In this document: in pieces, positions 8,420-19,257 of the stretch
Numbering within the stretch: position 1 is the first letter of the stretch
Layout of the letters: the number at the start of each line of letters is the position of its first letter
Notes under the pieces: generated by a model
Databases searched by the model: none
The model's input: only the letters and a program-made list of their open reading frames with translations
Told to the model about the DNA's origin: nothing
Source: Trinickia sp. Y13
Lineage (GTDB): Bacteria; Pseudomonadota; Gammaproteobacteria; Burkholderiales; Burkholderiaceae
Assembly: GCF_029522115.1 (NCBI RefSeq)
Contig: NZ_JAKWFK010000011.1
Span: forward strand, 108,334-172,333
Length of the DNA: 64,000 bases
Direction: 5' to 3'
Made by a program: the position numbers and the translations under genes

Positions 8420-10183
8420 ATGACTGCGTCCCTCAATCCCGTCCCCACGCGCGACGATGCGCCGTTTCAGATTCGCTCGATCACGGCCTGGGGTCTCATC
8501 AAGCCCTACTGGGTGTCGGAGGAGTGGAAGATCGCGTGGACCTTGTTGCTCGCGATCGTCGCGATGAACCTGACGCTCGTCGGCTTCAGCGTCTGGTTCA
8601 ACAAGTGGTACGCGAAGTTTTACAACGCGTTGCAGGCAAAGGATTTGTCGCAGTTCTCGCACCTGTTGCTGCAGTTCACGCTGCTCGCGTTCGTCTTCGT
8701 CGCCCTCGCCGTGTATCGCGTCTACCTGCGGCAAATGCTCGAATTTCGCTGGCGGCAATGGCTGACGCACCGCTTCCTGCGCGCATGGCTCGGCGAACGC
8801 GCGTTCTACCGCATCGAACGCGACCGCCTCGCCGACAACCCGGACCAGCGGATCACTGACGATCTTCAATCGTTCGCCACCAACACGCTCTCGCTATCGC
8901 TCGGCTTTTTGTCGAACATCGTCACGCTGTTCTCGTTCGTCACTATTCTGTGGGCTGTCGCCGGACCGCTGACCGTCAAGCTTTCGGGCGCGACTTGGAC
9001 CATCCCCGGCTATATGGTCTGGGCAGCATGCATCTACGCGATCTGCGGCTCGTATTTGATCTATCGAGTCGGCCATCCGCTCGTATCGATCACCTACCAG
9101 CAACAGCGCGTGGAAGCGGACTTCCGCTTCGGGCTCATCCGCGTGCGGGAGAACGCCGAGCAAATCGCCTTCTACGATGGGATGAACACCGAAAACGCGA
9201 ATGCACGAAACATCTTCGCGCGCATTCGCGACAACTGGTGGCTCATCATGAAGTACACGCGACGGCTGAACTTCGCGTCCAACTTCTATGGCCAAGCGTC
9301 GCTCATCTTTCCGCTCGTGCTGGCCGCGCCTCGCTATTTCGCCGGCGCCTTCGCGTTCGGCGTGCTGATGCAAATTCAGAACGCCTTCAATACGGTCAGC
9401 GATTCGTTCTCCTGGTTCATCAACAATTACTCTTCGCTCGTCGAGTGGCGCGCCACCGTGAATCGTCTGCGCGAATTCAGCCGCGTGATCCAAAGCACGC
9501 ATATGGGCGAAACGCTCTCGCCTGCCACCGAGCACGGCGGCATCAATCTGCACTACGTCGACGCGAACACGCTCGTCACGCACGACCTGCGCCTCGCGCT
9601 GCCCAACGGCACGCCGCTCGCCGCCATCGCCGACATCGAAGTCAAGCCGGGCGCCCGCTGGCTCGTGCGCGGGCCGTCCGGAAGCGGCAAGAGCACGCTG
9701 CTGCGCGCGTTCGCGGGCCTCTGGCCGTTCGGCGACGGCGCGATCGACGCCCCCGTCGGCGCACGCTCGATGTTCGTGCCGCAGCAGGGTTATTTGCCCA
9801 TCGGCACGCTCAAAGCCGCCCTCGCCTATCCGTCCGCCGCCGATACGTTCACCGATGATGCATGCCGCGATGCGCTGCGCGCCTGCCGGCTCGAAGGCTA
9901 CGTGCAGCGGCTGGCCGAATCGGCACACTGGACGCGCGTGCTCTCGCCCGGCGAGCAACAGCGTCTCGCGTGCGCGCGCGTCTTGCTGCACAAGCCCGAT
10001 TTCCTGTTCCTCGATGAAGCGACGAGCGCCCTCGATACCGAAAACGAAGCCAACGTCTATCGCTTGTTGATGGAGCGGCTCCCGAACACGGCGATCGTCA
10101 GCGTCGCCCATCGCGAGTCGCTGCTTGGCTTGCACCAGCACGTCCTCGACATTGCGCGGATGGAGGAGCGCGCCGTGGCGTAA
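8420..10183 (+). CDS. ABC transporter, fused permease/ATPase of the SbmA/BacA-YddA type
   Basis: A 587-residue half-transporter. The N-terminal two thirds has the SbmA/BacA-like membrane domain with about six hydrophobic segments and the family motifs WRQWLTHRFLRAWL, NPDQRITDD and VEADFRFGLIRVRENAEQIA. The C-terminal ATPase has Walker A GPSGSGKST, signature LSPGEQQRLACAR and Walker B FLFLDEATSALD. Proteins of this group (E. coli YddA, ABCD-like, mycobacterial cobalamin importers) move peptides, fatty acyl-CoA or cobalamin; the substrate here is unknown. The ATG was chosen because the extended N-terminus lacks family character. It converges on thpR with a four-base gap. Confidence 0.88.
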   Translation: MTASLNPVPTRDDAPFQIRSITAWGLIKPYWVSEEWKIAWTLLLAIVAMNLTLVGFSVWFNKWYAKFYNALQAKDLSQFSHLLLQFTLLAFVFVALAVYRVYLRQMLEFRWRQWLTHRFLRAWLGERAFYRIERDRLADNPDQRITDDLQSFATNTLSLSLGFLSNIVTLFSFVTILWAVAGPLTVKLSGATWTIPGYMVWAACIYAICGSYLIYRVGHPLVSITYQQQRVEADFRFGLIRVRENAEQIAFYDGMNTENANARNIFARIRDNWWLIMKYTRRLNFASNFYGQASLIFPLVLAAPRYFAGAFAFGVLMQIQNAFNTVSDSFSWFINNYSSLVEWRATVNRLREFSRVIQSTHMGETLSPATEHGGINLHYVDANTLVTHDLRLALPNGTPLAAIADIEVKPGARWLVRGPSGSGKSTLLRAFAGLWPFGDGAIDAPVGARSMFVPQQGYLPIGTLKAALAYPSAADTFTDDACRDALRACRLEGYVQRLAESAHWTRVLSPGEQQRLACARVLLHKPDFLFLDEATSALDTENEANVYRLLMERLPNTAIVSVAHRESLLGLHQHVLDIARMEERAVA

Positions 10184-10187
10184 CCGG

Positions 10188-10826
10188 TCACGCCGGCGGC
10201 ACGGCCACCGACGCAAGCGCGCGGTAACGCGCGCCATGAGGCGCGAGCGTGCTCGAATAGAGCGTCAACGTATCGAAGCGAGGGGTGACGGGAAGCGTCG
10301 CTGGGTCGGGCGGCGCGCCGGCCGGCGCAAAGCCGATACCGGCAGCGGTCCCTTCGCTTTGGGCCGGCGCATGGCGTCCCGGCTCGGCCGAAGCAGTTGG
10401 CCGAGCCGAACGCGCGAATCGCGCCAGTGTGATGTGCGGGCGAAATGGGCGATGATCGTCGATGGGCAAGCCCAGGCTTGCGACGAGTGCTCGCACGCGC
10501 GCTTCGATTTCGCCGAGCCCCGCGCCCAAGGCGAAGGGCACGACGACGAGACGAGGATGCGCGACGCTCGGCCAGTATTGAACCGGCTCGGCCCGCTGAG
10601 CCGCCAAGGGCGCGACGACCGTCGCCAGTTGCGCCGCCAGCCGCGCGCCCTGCCGCGGCGGGACGGTGCCGAGAAAAGCCAACGTCATGTGCAGTTGCTC
10701 GGCGCCGACGCGCCGAGCCGCCGCGCCGACGGGCATCGCCGCCAGCGCATCGCGCGTGGCCGCATCGGGCACGAGCGCGATGAAACAGCGATGCCAATCG
10801 TCGTCGACGATCTGCCGCGAGGTCAT
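10188..10826 (-). CDS. thpR: ThpR, RNA 2',3'-cyclic phosphodiesterase (2H family)
   Basis: A 212-residue member of the LigT/2'-5' RNA ligase-like 2H phosphoesterases, which open 2',3'-cyclic phosphates at RNA ends. The two catalytic HxT motifs are HMTLAFLG (H46) and HITLARF (H131). The start ATG lies four bases after the gltD stop, so it is probably translated from the gltBD transcript although no functional link to glutamate synthesis is known. Confidence 0.9.
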   Translation of the reverse strand: MTSRQIVDDDWHRCFIALVPDAATRDALAAMPVGAAARRVGAEQLHMTLAFLGTVPPRQGARLAAQLATVVAPLAAQRAEPVQYWPSVAHPRLVVVPFALGAGLGEIEARVRALVASLGLPIDDHRPFRPHITLARFARSARPTASAEPGRHAPAQSEGTAAGIGFAPAGAPPDPATLPVTPRFDTLTLYSSTLAPHGARYRALASVAVPPA

Positions 10827-10830
10827 ACGA

Positions 10831-12297
10831 TCAGCGCGGCAACTCCGAACTGCCCATCAAGAACGCGTCGACCGCGCGCGCGCATTGGCGGCCTTCGCGG
10901 ATCGCCCATACGACAAGCGATTGACCGCGCCGCATATCCCCCGCCGTAAATACCTTGTCGACCGACGTGTAGTACGCGCGCTCGCCCTCGGTCGAGGCGC
11001 GCACGTTGCCGCGCGCATCCTTGTCGACGCCGAACGCGTCGAGCACGGGGGAAGCCGGCTGCGTGAAGCCCATCGCGAGCAATACCAGGTCGGCCTTCAT
11101 CTCGAACTCGGAGCCCGGCACTTCCTGCATCTTGCCGTCCTTCCATTCGACGCGCGCGGCGACGAGCTTCTCGACCTTGCCGTTCTTGCCTTCGAAGCGC
11201 TTGGTCGCCACCGACCAGTCGCGGCTGCACCCTTCTTCGTGCGACGACGAAGTACGCAGCTTGATCGGCCAATACGGCCAAACGAGCGGCTTGTTCTCTT
11301 CTTCCGGCGGCTGGGGCAGCAGCTCGAATTGGGTCACGCTCTTCGCACCGTGGCGGTTCGACGTGCCGACGCAGTCCGAGCCCGTATCCCCGCCGCCGAT
11401 GACCACGACGTGCTTGCCCTTGGCGAGCAGTTGGTCGGTGAGCTTATCGCCCGCGTTGACCTTGTTCTGCTGCGGCAAGAATTCCATCGCGTAATAGATG
11501 CCCGCGAGCTCTCGGCCGGGAACGGGCAGATCGCGCGGCGTCTCGGAGCCGCCCGCGATCACGACCGCGTCGAACTCGTCCTTGAGCGTGGCAGGCGAAA
11601 TCGTCTCCTTGGCCGTGTTGCCGATGTAAGCCGGCAGCGCGTCCTCGCCGACGAACACGTTGGTGCGGAAAGTGACGCCCTCGGCCTCCATCTGGCGCAT
11701 GCGCCGATCGATCAGCCACTTCTCGAGCTTGAAGTCGGGGATCCCATAGCGCAGGAGCCCGCCGATCCGATCGTTCTTCTCGAACACCGTCACCTCATGC
11801 CCGGCGCGCGCGAGTTGCTGCGCGGTCGCGAGCCCAGCCGGCCCCGAGCCGACGACAGCCACCTTCTTGCCGGTCTTCTTCTTGGGCGGCAACGGCGCGA
11901 CCCAGCCTTCGCTCCAAGCCTTGTCGATGATGGCGTGCTCGATCGACTTGATGCCGACCGGTTCGGCATTGATGCCGAGCGTGCAAGCCGCCTCGCACGG
12001 CGCGGGACAAATGCGGCCCGTGAACTCCGGGAAGTTGTTCGTCGAATGGAGCACGTCGATCGCGCGCCGCCAGTCCTGGTGATAAACGAGGTCGTTGAAG
12101 TCGGGAATGATGTTGTTGACCGGGCAGCCGTTATTGCAGAACGGAATGCCGCAGTCCATGCATCGGGCGCCTTGAATCTTCGCGTCCTCGTCGGTCAGCG
12201 CGAGGACGAATTCCTTGTAGTGCTTGACGCGCGCGAGCGGGGCTTCATACGACTCGTGGCGGCGCTCAAACTCGAGAAAACCGGTTGCCTTGCCCAT
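10831..12297 (-). CDS. gltD: GltD, glutamate synthase (NADPH) small subunit
   Basis: A 488-residue flavoprotein that takes electrons from NADPH through FAD and iron-sulfur clusters to GltB. The N-terminus carries the cysteine sets [17 protein letters not shown] and [13 protein letters not shown]; the FAD site is [18 protein letters not shown] and the NADPH site [13 protein letters not shown], with a C-terminal [18 protein letters not shown]. Length is typical. It follows gltB after 172 bp. Confidence 0.97.
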   Translation of the reverse strand: MGKATGFLEFERRHESYEAPLARVKHYKEFVLALTDEDAKIQGARCMDCGIPFCNNGCPVNNIIPDFNDLVYHQDWRRAIDVLHSTNNFPEFTGRICPAPCEAACTLGINAEPVGIKSIEHAIIDKAWSEGWVAPLPPKKKTGKKVAVVGSGPAGLATAQQLARAGHEVTVFEKNDRIGGLLRYGIPDFKLEKWLIDRRMRQMEAEGVTFRTNVFVGEDALPAYIGNTAKETISPATLKDEFDAVVIAGGSETPRDLPVPGRELAGIYYAMEFLPQQNKVNAGDKLTDQLLAKGKHVVVIGGGDTGSDCVGTSNRHGAKSVTQFELLPQPPEEENKPLVWPYWPIKLRTSSSHEEGCSRDWSVATKRFEGKNGKVEKLVAARVEWKDGKMQEVPGSEFEMKADLVLLAMGFTQPASPVLDAFGVDKDARGNVRASTEGERAYYTSVDKVFTAGDMRRGQSLVVWAIREGRQCARAVDAFLMGSSELPR

Positions 12298-12469
12298 GGG
12301 GTGCTCTTCTTTCCTAAATCGTCGGTATCGGGGGGGGCCGGCGCGGGCCGCGCACGCCGATCGAAGTTCAGTCCGATCGGGGCGCAGCCGCGGGCGCCGG
12401 CCGCTCAGGTGAGGTCAGGTCGCGGCGCGCGCTCGGTGGAAAGCGCGGCGCCGCTCGTGCGTTGACCGC

Positions 12470-15400
12470 TTACGCAGCCATCGCCTCCTTGGCCGCTTTC
12501 TTGGCGGCCAGCTCGCCGAGCGCTCGCTTGTACTCGGTCGGGAAGACCTTGACGAACTGACGGCGCGACGCGTCCCAGTTCTCGAGCAGCGCCTTCGCGC
12601 GCGGCGAACCGGTGAACTGGAAGTGCCGCTCGACGAGGCCCTTGAGCACCGCTTCGTCGGTCTCGCCCAAATGCCAGAGGCTGCGGTCGATCGTGCGCTC
12701 CTGCTCGGCCTGCTGCAGCACCGGCTCGAGCGCGACCATCGCCTTGTTGCACTTGCCCGCGAACGCGCCGTCCGGATCGTAGACGAACGCGATGCCGCCC
12801 GACATGCCCGCCGCGAAGTTGCGCCCGGTCTCCCCGAGCACGACGACCGTGCCGCCCGTCATGTACTCGCAACCGTGATCGCCCGTGCCCTCGACAACTG
12901 CGCTCGCCCCCGAGTTGCGCACGCAGAAGCGCTCGCCCGCGACGCCGCGCAGATAAGCTTCCCCTTCGAGCGCGCCGTACATCACCGTATTGCCGCAGAT
13001 GATGTTTTCTTCGGACTTGCCGCGGAAGTCGTTCGTTGGGCGAATGATGATGCGCCCGCCCGAGAGCCCCTTGCCGACATAGTCGTTGCCGTCGCCGACG
13101 AGATCGAGCGTGACGCCGCGCGCGAGGAACGCACCGAAGCTCTGACCCGCCGTGCCCTTGAGCTGGATGTGGACCGCATCGTCGGGCAATCCGTCGTGGC
13201 CGTGCTTCTTCGCGATCACGCCCGAGAGCATGGCGCCGACGCTGCGATTGACGTTGCGCACGGGCTGAATGAACGAGACATGCTCGCCGCTTTCGATCGC
13301 GGCGCGCGCCTTCTCGATCAGCGTGTGATCGAGCGCGCGGGACAAGCCGTGATCCTGCTCTTCGACGTGCTTGCGTGCGACCTCGCTCGGCACCTTCGGC
13401 AGATAGAAGATGTTCGAGAAGTCGAGCCCCTTGGCCTTCCAATGCTCGATGCCCTTCTTCATATCGAGCAGATCCGCGCGGCCGATCAGGTCCTCGAACT
13501 TGCGGATGCCAAGCTGCGCCATGATCTCGCGCACTTCCTCGGCGACGAAGAAGAAGTAGTTGACGACGTACTCGGGCTGGCCCTGGAACCTCGCTCGCAG
13601 CACAGGATCTTGCGTCGCCACGCCGACGGGGCACGTGTTCAGATGGCACTTGCGCATCATGATGCAGCCTTCGACGACGAGCGGAGCCGTCGCGAAGCCG
13701 AATTCGTCCGCGCCGAGCAGCGCGCCGATCGCGACGTCGCGGCCCGTCTTCATCTGGCCGTCGGCCTGCACGCGGATGCGCCCGCGCAGACGGTTGAGCA
13801 CGAGCGTTTGCTGGGTTTCGGCCAGGCCGAGCTCCCACGGCGTGCCGGCGTGCTTGATCGACGAGAGGGGCGAAGCGCCCGTGCCGCCGTCGTGGCCCGC
13901 GATCACGACGTGATCGGCCTTGGCCTTGGCGACCCCGGCCGCCACCGTGCCGACGCCCACTTCGGAGACGAGCTTGACCGAGATGCTCGCTGCGGGATTG
14001 ACGTTCTTCAAGTCGTGGATAAGCTGCGCCAAGTCCTCGATCGAATAGATGTCGTGGTGCGGCGGCGGCGAGATCAGGCCCACACCCGGCACAGAGTAAC
14101 GCAGCTTGCCGATGTACTCGGACACCTTATGGCCCGGCAATTGACCGCCTTCGCCCGGCTTCGCGCCCTGCGCCATTTTGATCTGGATCTGATCGGCCGA
14201 CGCCAGGTACTCGGCGGTCACGCCGAAGCGGCCCGAGGCGACCTGCTTGATCTTCGAGCGCAGCGAATCGCCGTCCTTCAAAGCGATGTCGCGCACGACC
14301 TCAGGGCCGATGACCGAGGCGAGCGTATCGCCCTTCTTGATCGGAATGCCGCGCAACTCGTTGCGATAGCGGTTTTCATCCTCGCCGCCTTCGCCCGTAT
14401 TCGATTTGCCGCCGATGCGGTTCATCGCGACCGCGAGCGTGGCGTGCGCCTCCGTGCTGATCGAGCCGAGCGACATGGCGCCCGTCGCGAAGCGCTTGAC
14501 GATCTCCTTGGCGGGCTCCACTTCGTCGAGCGGGATCGCCTTCGTCGGTTCGACCTTGAACTCGAACAAGCCGCGGAACGTCATATGGCGGCGCGTCTGG
14601 TCGTTGATCAGATGCGCATATTCCTTGTACGTCTGGTACGAATTACTGCGCGTGGAATGCTGCAACTTCGCGATCGCATCGGGCGTCCACATGTGGTCTT
14701 CGCCGCGCACGCGGTAGGCGTACTCGCCGCCCGCATCGAGCATGTTGGCGAGCACGGGGTTTTCGCCGAACGCTTCGCGATGCAGGCGAATCGCTTCCTC
14801 GGCCACCTCGAACAAGCCGATGCCGCCGACCTTGGACGCCGTGCCCTTGAAGTACTTCTCGACCAAATCGCTCGCGAGGCCGACCGCTTCGAAGATCTGC
14901 GCGCCCGTGTACGACATGTAGGTCGAAATGCCCATCTTCGACATGACCTTTTGCAGGCCCTTGCCGACTGCCTTCGTGAAGTTGTAGACGGCTTTTTCAG
15001 GCGAGAGATCGCCCTTCATGCCTTGCGCCAACTGCGCGAGCGTCTCCATCGCGAGGTACGGATGGACCGCTTCCGCACCGTAGCCGGCAAGTAGCGCAAA
15101 GTGATGCACCTCGCGCGCCGAGCCGGTCTCGACGACGAGGCCCGTGCTCGTGCGCAGCCCTTGCGAGACCAAGTGCGTATGGATCGCGGCCGTGGCGAGC
15201 AGTGCGGGGATCGCCACGTTGTCGCGATCGGTGCGCCGATCGGACACGATCAGCATGTTGTAGCCCGACTTCACCGCATCGACGGCTTCAGCGCACAGCG
15301 AAGCGAGCCGCGCCTCGATGCCTTCCTTGCCCCAGGCAACCGGATAGCAGATGTTCAGCTCGTAGGAACTGAACTTGCCACCCGTGTATTGATCGATCGC

Positions 15401-17179
15401 GCGGATCTTGGCGATGTCCTTGAAATCGAGCACCGGCTGCGACACTTCGAGCCGCATCGGCGGGTTGATGTTGTTCGTATCGAGCAGGTTCGGCTTCGGC
15501 CCGACGAACGAGACGAGCGACATCACCATGTTTTCGCGGATCGGATCGATCGGCGGGTTCGTGACCTGCGCGAACAACTGCTTGAAATAGTGATAGAGCG
15601 TCTTGTTCTTGTTGGACATGACCGCGAGCGGCGAGTCGTTGCCCATCGAGCCGATCGCCTCCTCGCCCTGCTGTGCCATCGGCGCCATCAGGAACTTCAG
15701 ATCTTCCTGCGTGTAGCCGAAGGCTTGCTGGCGGTCGAGCAGCGCGGCCGCCTCGCGGCGCTCGGTCGCGACGTCCTCGGCGTTGGGCTCGATCTCGTCG
15801 AGCTTGATGCGCACCGCGTCGATCCAGCTCTTGTAGGGCTTGGCGTTGGACAAATTGTCCTTGAGCTCCTTGTCGCCGATGATGCGGCCGTGTTCCATGT
15901 CGATGAGGAACATCTTGCCCGGTTGCAAGCGCCACTTCTTGACGATCTTCGATTCGGGGATCGGCAGCACGCCCGATTCGGAGGCCATGATGACGAGGTC
16001 GTCCTCGGTGATGATGTAGCGCGCCGGACGCAGGCCGTTACGGTCGAGCGTCGCGCCGATCTGACGCCCGTCGGTGAAGGCGATCGCGGCGGGACCGTCC
16101 CACGGCTCCATCATCGCTGCATGGTATTCGTAGAAGGCGCGGCGGTTTTCGTCCATCAGCGTGTGTTGCTCCCACGCTTCGGGAATCATCATCATCACCG
16201 CGTGCACGAGCGGATAGCCCGCCATCACGAGCAGCTCGAGACAGTTGTCGAACGAAGCGGTGTCCGACTGGCCCGGGTAGATCAGCGGCCAGAGCTTGGG
16301 CAGATCGTCGCCCAGCACGGCGCTCGCGATCGCACCCGTGCGCGCGTTGAGCCAGTTGACATTGCCCTTGACCGTGTTGATCTCGCCGTTGTGCGCGATC
16401 ATGCGGTACGGGTGAGCCAGTTCCCAAGCCGGGAACGTGTTCGTCGAGAAACGTTGATGCACGAGGGCGAGCGCGGAGACGACACGCTCGTCTTGCAAGT
16501 CGCGGTAATACACGCCCACCTGCCCCGCCAGCAGCAGCCCCTTGTACACGACGGTGCGCGCCGACATCGACGGCACGAAGTACTCCTTGCCGTGCTTGAG
16601 CTTGAGCGCCTGAATGCGGTGGCTCGCCGTCTTGCGGATGACGTAGAGCTTGCGCTCGAGCGCGTCGGTCACCATGATGTCCCGCCCGCGGCCGATGAAG
16701 ATCTGGCGGATGACGGGCTCGCTCGCCTTCACAGCCGGAGAGATCGGCATCGCGTGATCGACGGGCACGTCGCGCCATCCCAGCACGACCTGGCCTTCCG
16801 CCTTCACCGTGCGCTCGAGCTCCTGCTCGCAGGCCAGACGCGACGCGTGCTCCTTCGGCAAAAAGATCATGCCGACGCCGTACTCGCCGGCCGGCGGCAG
16901 CGTCACGCCTTGGCGCGCCATCTCTTCCCGATAGAACGCATCGGGAATTTGAATCAGGATCCCCGCACCGTCGCCCATGAGCGGATCCGCGCCGACCGCG
17001 CCCCGATGGTCCAGATTCTCCAGAATCTTCAACCCTTGCTGGATGATCTCGTGGCCCTTCTGGCCCTTAATGTGCGCGACGAAGCCGACGCCGCAGGCGT
17101 CGTGCTCGTTGCTTGGGTCGTACAGACCTTGCGCGGTGGGTACCGAGCGGCTCGGTTGGTGGTCGTTCATGGGGGACAC
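12470..17179 (-). CDS. gltB: GltB, glutamate synthase (NADPH) large subunit
   Basis: A 1569-residue enzyme that converts glutamine and 2-oxoglutarate into two glutamates. The N-terminal nucleophile is the cysteine of HDACGVGFV (C29), exposed after removal of the propeptide. A glutamine amidotransferase domain, a central domain, an FMN-binding synthase domain ([47 protein letters not shown]) and the beta-helix GXGXG domain follow in order. The 3Fe-4S cysteines are in [17 protein letters not shown]. An ATG three codons downstream (17170) is an alternative start. Confidence 0.97.
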   Translation of the reverse strand: MSPMNDHQPSRSVPTAQGLYDPSNEHDACGVGFVAHIKGQKGHEIIQQGLKILENLDHRGAVGADPLMGDGAGILIQIPDAFYREEMARQGVTLPPAGEYGVGMIFLPKEHASRLACEQELERTVKAEGQVVLGWRDVPVDHAMPISPAVKASEPVIRQIFIGRGRDIMVTDALERKLYVIRKTASHRIQALKLKHGKEYFVPSMSARTVVYKGLLLAGQVGVYYRDLQDERVVSALALVHQRFSTNTFPAWELAHPYRMIAHNGEINTVKGNVNWLNARTGAIASAVLGDDLPKLWPLIYPGQSDTASFDNCLELLVMAGYPLVHAVMMMIPEAWEQHTLMDENRRAFYEYHAAMMEPWDGPAAIAFTDGRQIGATLDRNGLRPARYIITEDDLVIMASESGVLPIPESKIVKKWRLQPGKMFLIDMEHGRIIGDKELKDNLSNAKPYKSWIDAVRIKLDEIEPNAEDVATERREAAALLDRQQAFGYTQEDLKFLMAPMAQQGEEAIGSMGNDSPLAVMSNKNKTLYHYFKQLFAQVTNPPIDPIRENMVMSLVSFVGPKPNLLDTNNINPPMRLEVSQPVLDFKDIAKIRAIDQYTGGKFSSYELNICYPVAWGKEGIEARLASLCAEAVDAVKSGYNMLIVSDRRTDRDNVAIPALLATAAIHTHLVSQGLRTSTGLVVETGSAREVHHFALLAGYGAEAVHPYLAMETLAQLAQGMKGDLSPEKAVYNFTKAVGKGLQKVMSKMGISTYMSYTGAQIFEAVGLASDLVEKYFKGTASKVGGIGLFEVAEEAIRLHREAFGENPVLANMLDAGGEYAYRVRGEDHMWTPDAIAKLQHSTRSNSYQTYKEYAHLINDQTRRHMTFRGLFEFKVEPTKAIPLDEVEPAKEIVKRFATGAMSLGSISTEAHATLAVAMNRIGGKSNTGEGGEDENRYRNELRGIPIKKGDTLASVIGPEVVRDIALKDGDSLRSKIKQVASGRFGVTAEYLASADQIQIKMAQGAKPGEGGQLPGHKVSEYIGKLRYSVPGVGLISPPPHHDIYSIEDLAQLIHDLKNVNPAASISVKLVSEVGVGTVAAGVAKAKADHVVIAGHDGGTGASPLSSIKHAGTPWELGLAETQQTLVLNRLRGRIRVQADGQMKTGRDVAIGALLGADEFGFATAPLVVEGCIMMRKCHLNTCPVGVATQDPVLRARFQGQPEYVVNYFFFVAEEVREIMAQLGIRKFEDLIGRADLLDMKKGIEHWKAKGLDFSNIFYLPKVPSEVARKHVEEQDHGLSRALDHTLIEKARAAIESGEHVSFIQPVRNVNRSVGAMLSGVIAKKHGHDGLPDDAVHIQLKGTAGQSFGAFLARGVTLDLVGDGNDYVGKGLSGGRIIIRPTNDFRGKSEENIICGNTVMYGALEGEAYLRGVAGERFCVRNSGASAVVEGTGDHGCEYMTGGTVVVLGETGRNFAAGMSGGIAFVYDPDGAFAGKCNKAMVALEPVLQQAEQERTIDRSLWHLGETDEAVLKGLVERHFQFTGSPRAKALLENWDASRRQFVKVFPTEYKRALGELAAKKAAKEAMAA

Positions 17180-17557
17180 CGTCTTAAGAGGCCTTTGCGG
17201 CCGTTCGCATGGGAGTTAATGCAGTGATCGTCGCCAATCGCCAGCCGTGGCGGCACTTGGCGGGGAACACGGCACTTGTCGCGGATGACCGGGGTGTGAG
17301 GCGCCGCGGCGGCAAGCTGGGCTTATGGCCGCGGCGCTCGCCGAAATCGGAATATACGCGACGAATCAATGGAATAGCAAACAAAACGTGATGATCAGAC
17401 CCCAATAAATATGATGCATCGATTCGGTGCTTGTTTATTGGGGCCGTATCGAAATGGGGCAAATAAAAATGGCTCTCATCTGCAAGCCGTTGGTCGTGAC
17501 GCAGCGCGGCACGGACGCACACGGTTCCGTGCCTGCCGGGCAGCGCGCCGCAGCCCG
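17180..17557. other. Intergenic region between gltB promoter and transposase homologue
   Basis: About 380 bases with no supported gene. It should contain the gltB promoter (minus strand; a TATATT near 17350 is a weak -10 candidate) and it holds a perfect inverted repeat listed separately at 17400-17443. AT content is visibly higher around 17340-17470 than in the flanking genes. Confidence 0.5.
17400..17443. repeat. Perfect inverted repeat with nested stem, beside the RAYT gene
   Basis: CCCCAATAAA (17400-17409) is repeated inverted as TTTATTGGGG (17434-17443), and the 24-base interval contains a second pairing, GCATCG with CGGTGC (one G-U). The element lies 115 bases past the 3' end of the transposase homologue. 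It has no following T-run on either strand, so it is not a standard terminator; a REP-like palindrome associated with the RAYT gene is possible. Confidence 0.6.
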
Positions 17558-18292
17558 CTATTGCTGATGCGGCGTTTGAGGATTCTGCGGCGTCTGCGAC
17601 GTTTCTCGCACCTTCCTGGGCCGGCCACGCGGCAGCGGCGAGACGCGCCGGTTGGCCTCGCGCGCGGCCCACTCGCGATACGACTCGCCGCCAAGCACCC
17701 AGCCTTTGAGCGTGGCCTGCTGAAGCTCGTTGGCCTCGCGCTCGTCGAGCGGTTGCTCGCACAACTCCTTGTAGGCCCGCTGGCGCTCGAACGGCGTGTT
17801 GCCGAGCGACCAATACAGCGGGTGATCGGTCACGAGGCTATCCACGGTGAGCCCGATGTGATGCCGATAACTCGACCATCGATAGTCTTCGGCCGCGCTC
17901 ACGAGCTGAGCCCGTACGGGACAAAGCTCGATCACGCGGCTCGCGAGCAGGAAGTAGCGCTCGCCCTCGATCACCGTCGCTCGGTAGCGCCCCTCCCAGA
18001 GGGTGCCGCGCCGGGCATAGCGGCGATTGAAGTGCGCGACGTAGCGGCGGCCCACGGCTTGCATGGCCTTGGGCAAGCTCGTCTCGTCACTTGGCGTGAC
18101 GAGCAGTTGCACCGCGCCGGGCATGAGGACATAGGCGTGGATGTCGAGATGATGGTCGCGCGAGGCGGCCTTCAAGCAATCGACGAATAACTCGTAATCC
18201 TGCTCGTCGACAAAGGCGGGCTGCTGATCGAGTCCGCGCAGGATGACGTGCTGCGGCTGTTTTGGGACGTAAAGACGTGCGAGCCGTGCCAT
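17558..18292 (-). CDS. REP-associated tyrosine transposase homologue with degenerate HUH motif
   Basis: A 244-residue Y1/RAYT-family protein. The family frame is clear: PQHVILRGLDQQPAF, IHAYVLMP, LLVTP, MQAVGRRYVAHFNRRYARRGTLWEGRYRAT and YRWSSYRHH. At the place where relatives read MPNHVHLLVTP it reads MPGAVQLLVTP, so both metal-binding histidines of the HUH motif (positions 60 and 62) are replaced by A and Q. The IELNPVRA motif is also altered to IELCPVRA. The reading frame is otherwise intact and of normal length, so this looks like a non-catalytic, possibly domesticated, copy rather than an active element. No terminal repeats of an insertion sequence are seen. Confidence 0.85.
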   Translation of the reverse strand: MARLARLYVPKQPQHVILRGLDQQPAFVDEQDYELFVDCLKAASRDHHLDIHAYVLMPGAVQLLVTPSDETSLPKAMQAVGRRYVAHFNRRYARRGTLWEGRYRATVIEGERYFLLASRVIELCPVRAQLVSAAEDYRWSSYRHHIGLTVDSLVTDHPLYWSLGNTPFERQRAYKELCEQPLDEREANELQQATLKGWVLGGESYREWAAREANRRVSPLPRGRPRKVRETSQTPQNPQTPHQQ

Positions 18293-18479
18293 GCTGGATT
18301 CCGTATAGTGTGTTGGTGATTACCCCAAGGGACGATGCGTCGCTTCGAGCGTTGACGAAGACACACGTGGTTTTTCGTGAACACACGCCACGCTTAGGGA
18401 GAATGCTCTAGCGTGCGCGCTTGGTTTGTTTCAAACCTTCTACTCATAATAGTCGGGCCTTTCATGGAGGAGCACATAG

Positions 18480-19202
18480 ATGAAATTAAAACAGGCCATC
18501 ACAGCGGCCGTGGCGGCGCTCGCTTGCGCACAAGCGGCGCATGCCCAAACGGCCGGGACCTTTTACGTGGCGTCGGGGTGGTTCCACTTCGCACCTCAGA
18601 GCGGCAGCGATCCGCTCGAAGTACTTAGCATCGGCGGCACGACCCTGAATGCATACCAGCCCAACACGGGCGCTCGCATCGACAGTTCCGACACGCTCGG
18701 CTTCAGCGCCGGCTACTTCGTCACCGACCACATCTCCACGGAGTTGGAACTCGGAATTCCGCCGAAGTTCGACATCAACGGTAGCGGCCAGCTCGGTCAA
18801 TTCGGCAAGATCGGCAGCGCCAGGCTCTGGTCCCCCGCGCTGCTGTTCAAGTGGAACTTCATGAGCCCGACGGACAAGTTCCGCCCGTACATCGGCCTCG
18901 GCGTGACCCGCGTCTGGTTCACCAACGCGCAAATCACGAGCGGCGCCTTCGAGCAAAATGTCTTGCACGGTCCGACCTCCGTCTCGACGGATCGTTCCTG
19001 GGCCCCTGTCTTCAATGCGGGCTTCAACTATTCGTTCAATAAGCATTGGTTTGCCGGCCTGTCGATTTCGTACATCCCGGTGAGCGTGACCGCCAATTTG
19101 ACCTCGACGAACGTCGGGCCGTTCGGCTTGACAGTTCAATCCCAAGCAAAGATCAGGCTCAACCCGATCGTCACCTACGCCAAGGTCGGCTACGCCTTCT
19201 AA
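18480..19202 (+). CDS. ompW: OmpW-family outer-membrane protein
   Basis: A 240-residue eight-stranded beta-barrel protein. Residues 1-22 are a signal peptide (MKLKQ start, AHA cleavage before Q23). Family features are the N-terminal YVASGWFHFAPQ strand, the repeated GxGVTRVWFTN and SINHWFAGLSISYIPV-like strands, and the C-terminal aromatic ending KVGYAF recognised by the BAM complex. OmpW proteins form narrow hydrophobic channels. GGAGGAG lies ten bases before the ATG and an intrinsic terminator follows. Confidence 0.9.
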   Translation: MKLKQAITAAVAALACAQAAHAQTAGTFYVASGWFHFAPQSGSDPLEVLSIGGTTLNAYQPNTGARIDSSDTLGFSAGYFVTDHISTELELGIPPKFDINGSGQLGQFGKIGSARLWSPALLFKWNFMSPTDKFRPYIGLGVTRVWFTNAQITSGAFEQNVLHGPTSVSTDRSWAPVFNAGFNYSFNKHWFAGLSISYIPVSVTANLTSTNVGPFGLTVQSQAKIRLNPIVTYAKVGYAF

Positions 19203-19236
19203 AGCCTAGGTCGAAATTCGACGCGTGCCTATACGT

Positions 19237-19257
19237 CGCCGCCCTCATGGGGCGGCG
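19237..19257 (+). terminator. Intrinsic terminator after ompW
   Basis: A perfect eight-base stem, CGCCGCCC with GGGCGGCG around a five-base loop, followed by TTGTAATTT. An outer inverted repeat, GGTCGAAATT (19209-19218) with AATTTCGACC (19262-19271), encloses it. Confidence 0.75.

Noticed and set aside
12623..15094. Very long plus-strand open frame of 823 codons opposite gltB
   Set aside because: It is antisense to a certain gene, has Arg/Asp/Leu-heavy composition typical of GC-rich reverse frames, and shows no recognisable domain.
15101..17227. Plus-strand frame of 708 codons opposite the gltB N-terminus
   Set aside because: Same reason: mirror frame of gltB with no start signal or domain.
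17558..18292. Intact insertion sequence
   Set aside because: No terminal inverted repeats or target duplications are visible, and the HUH active site is missing.
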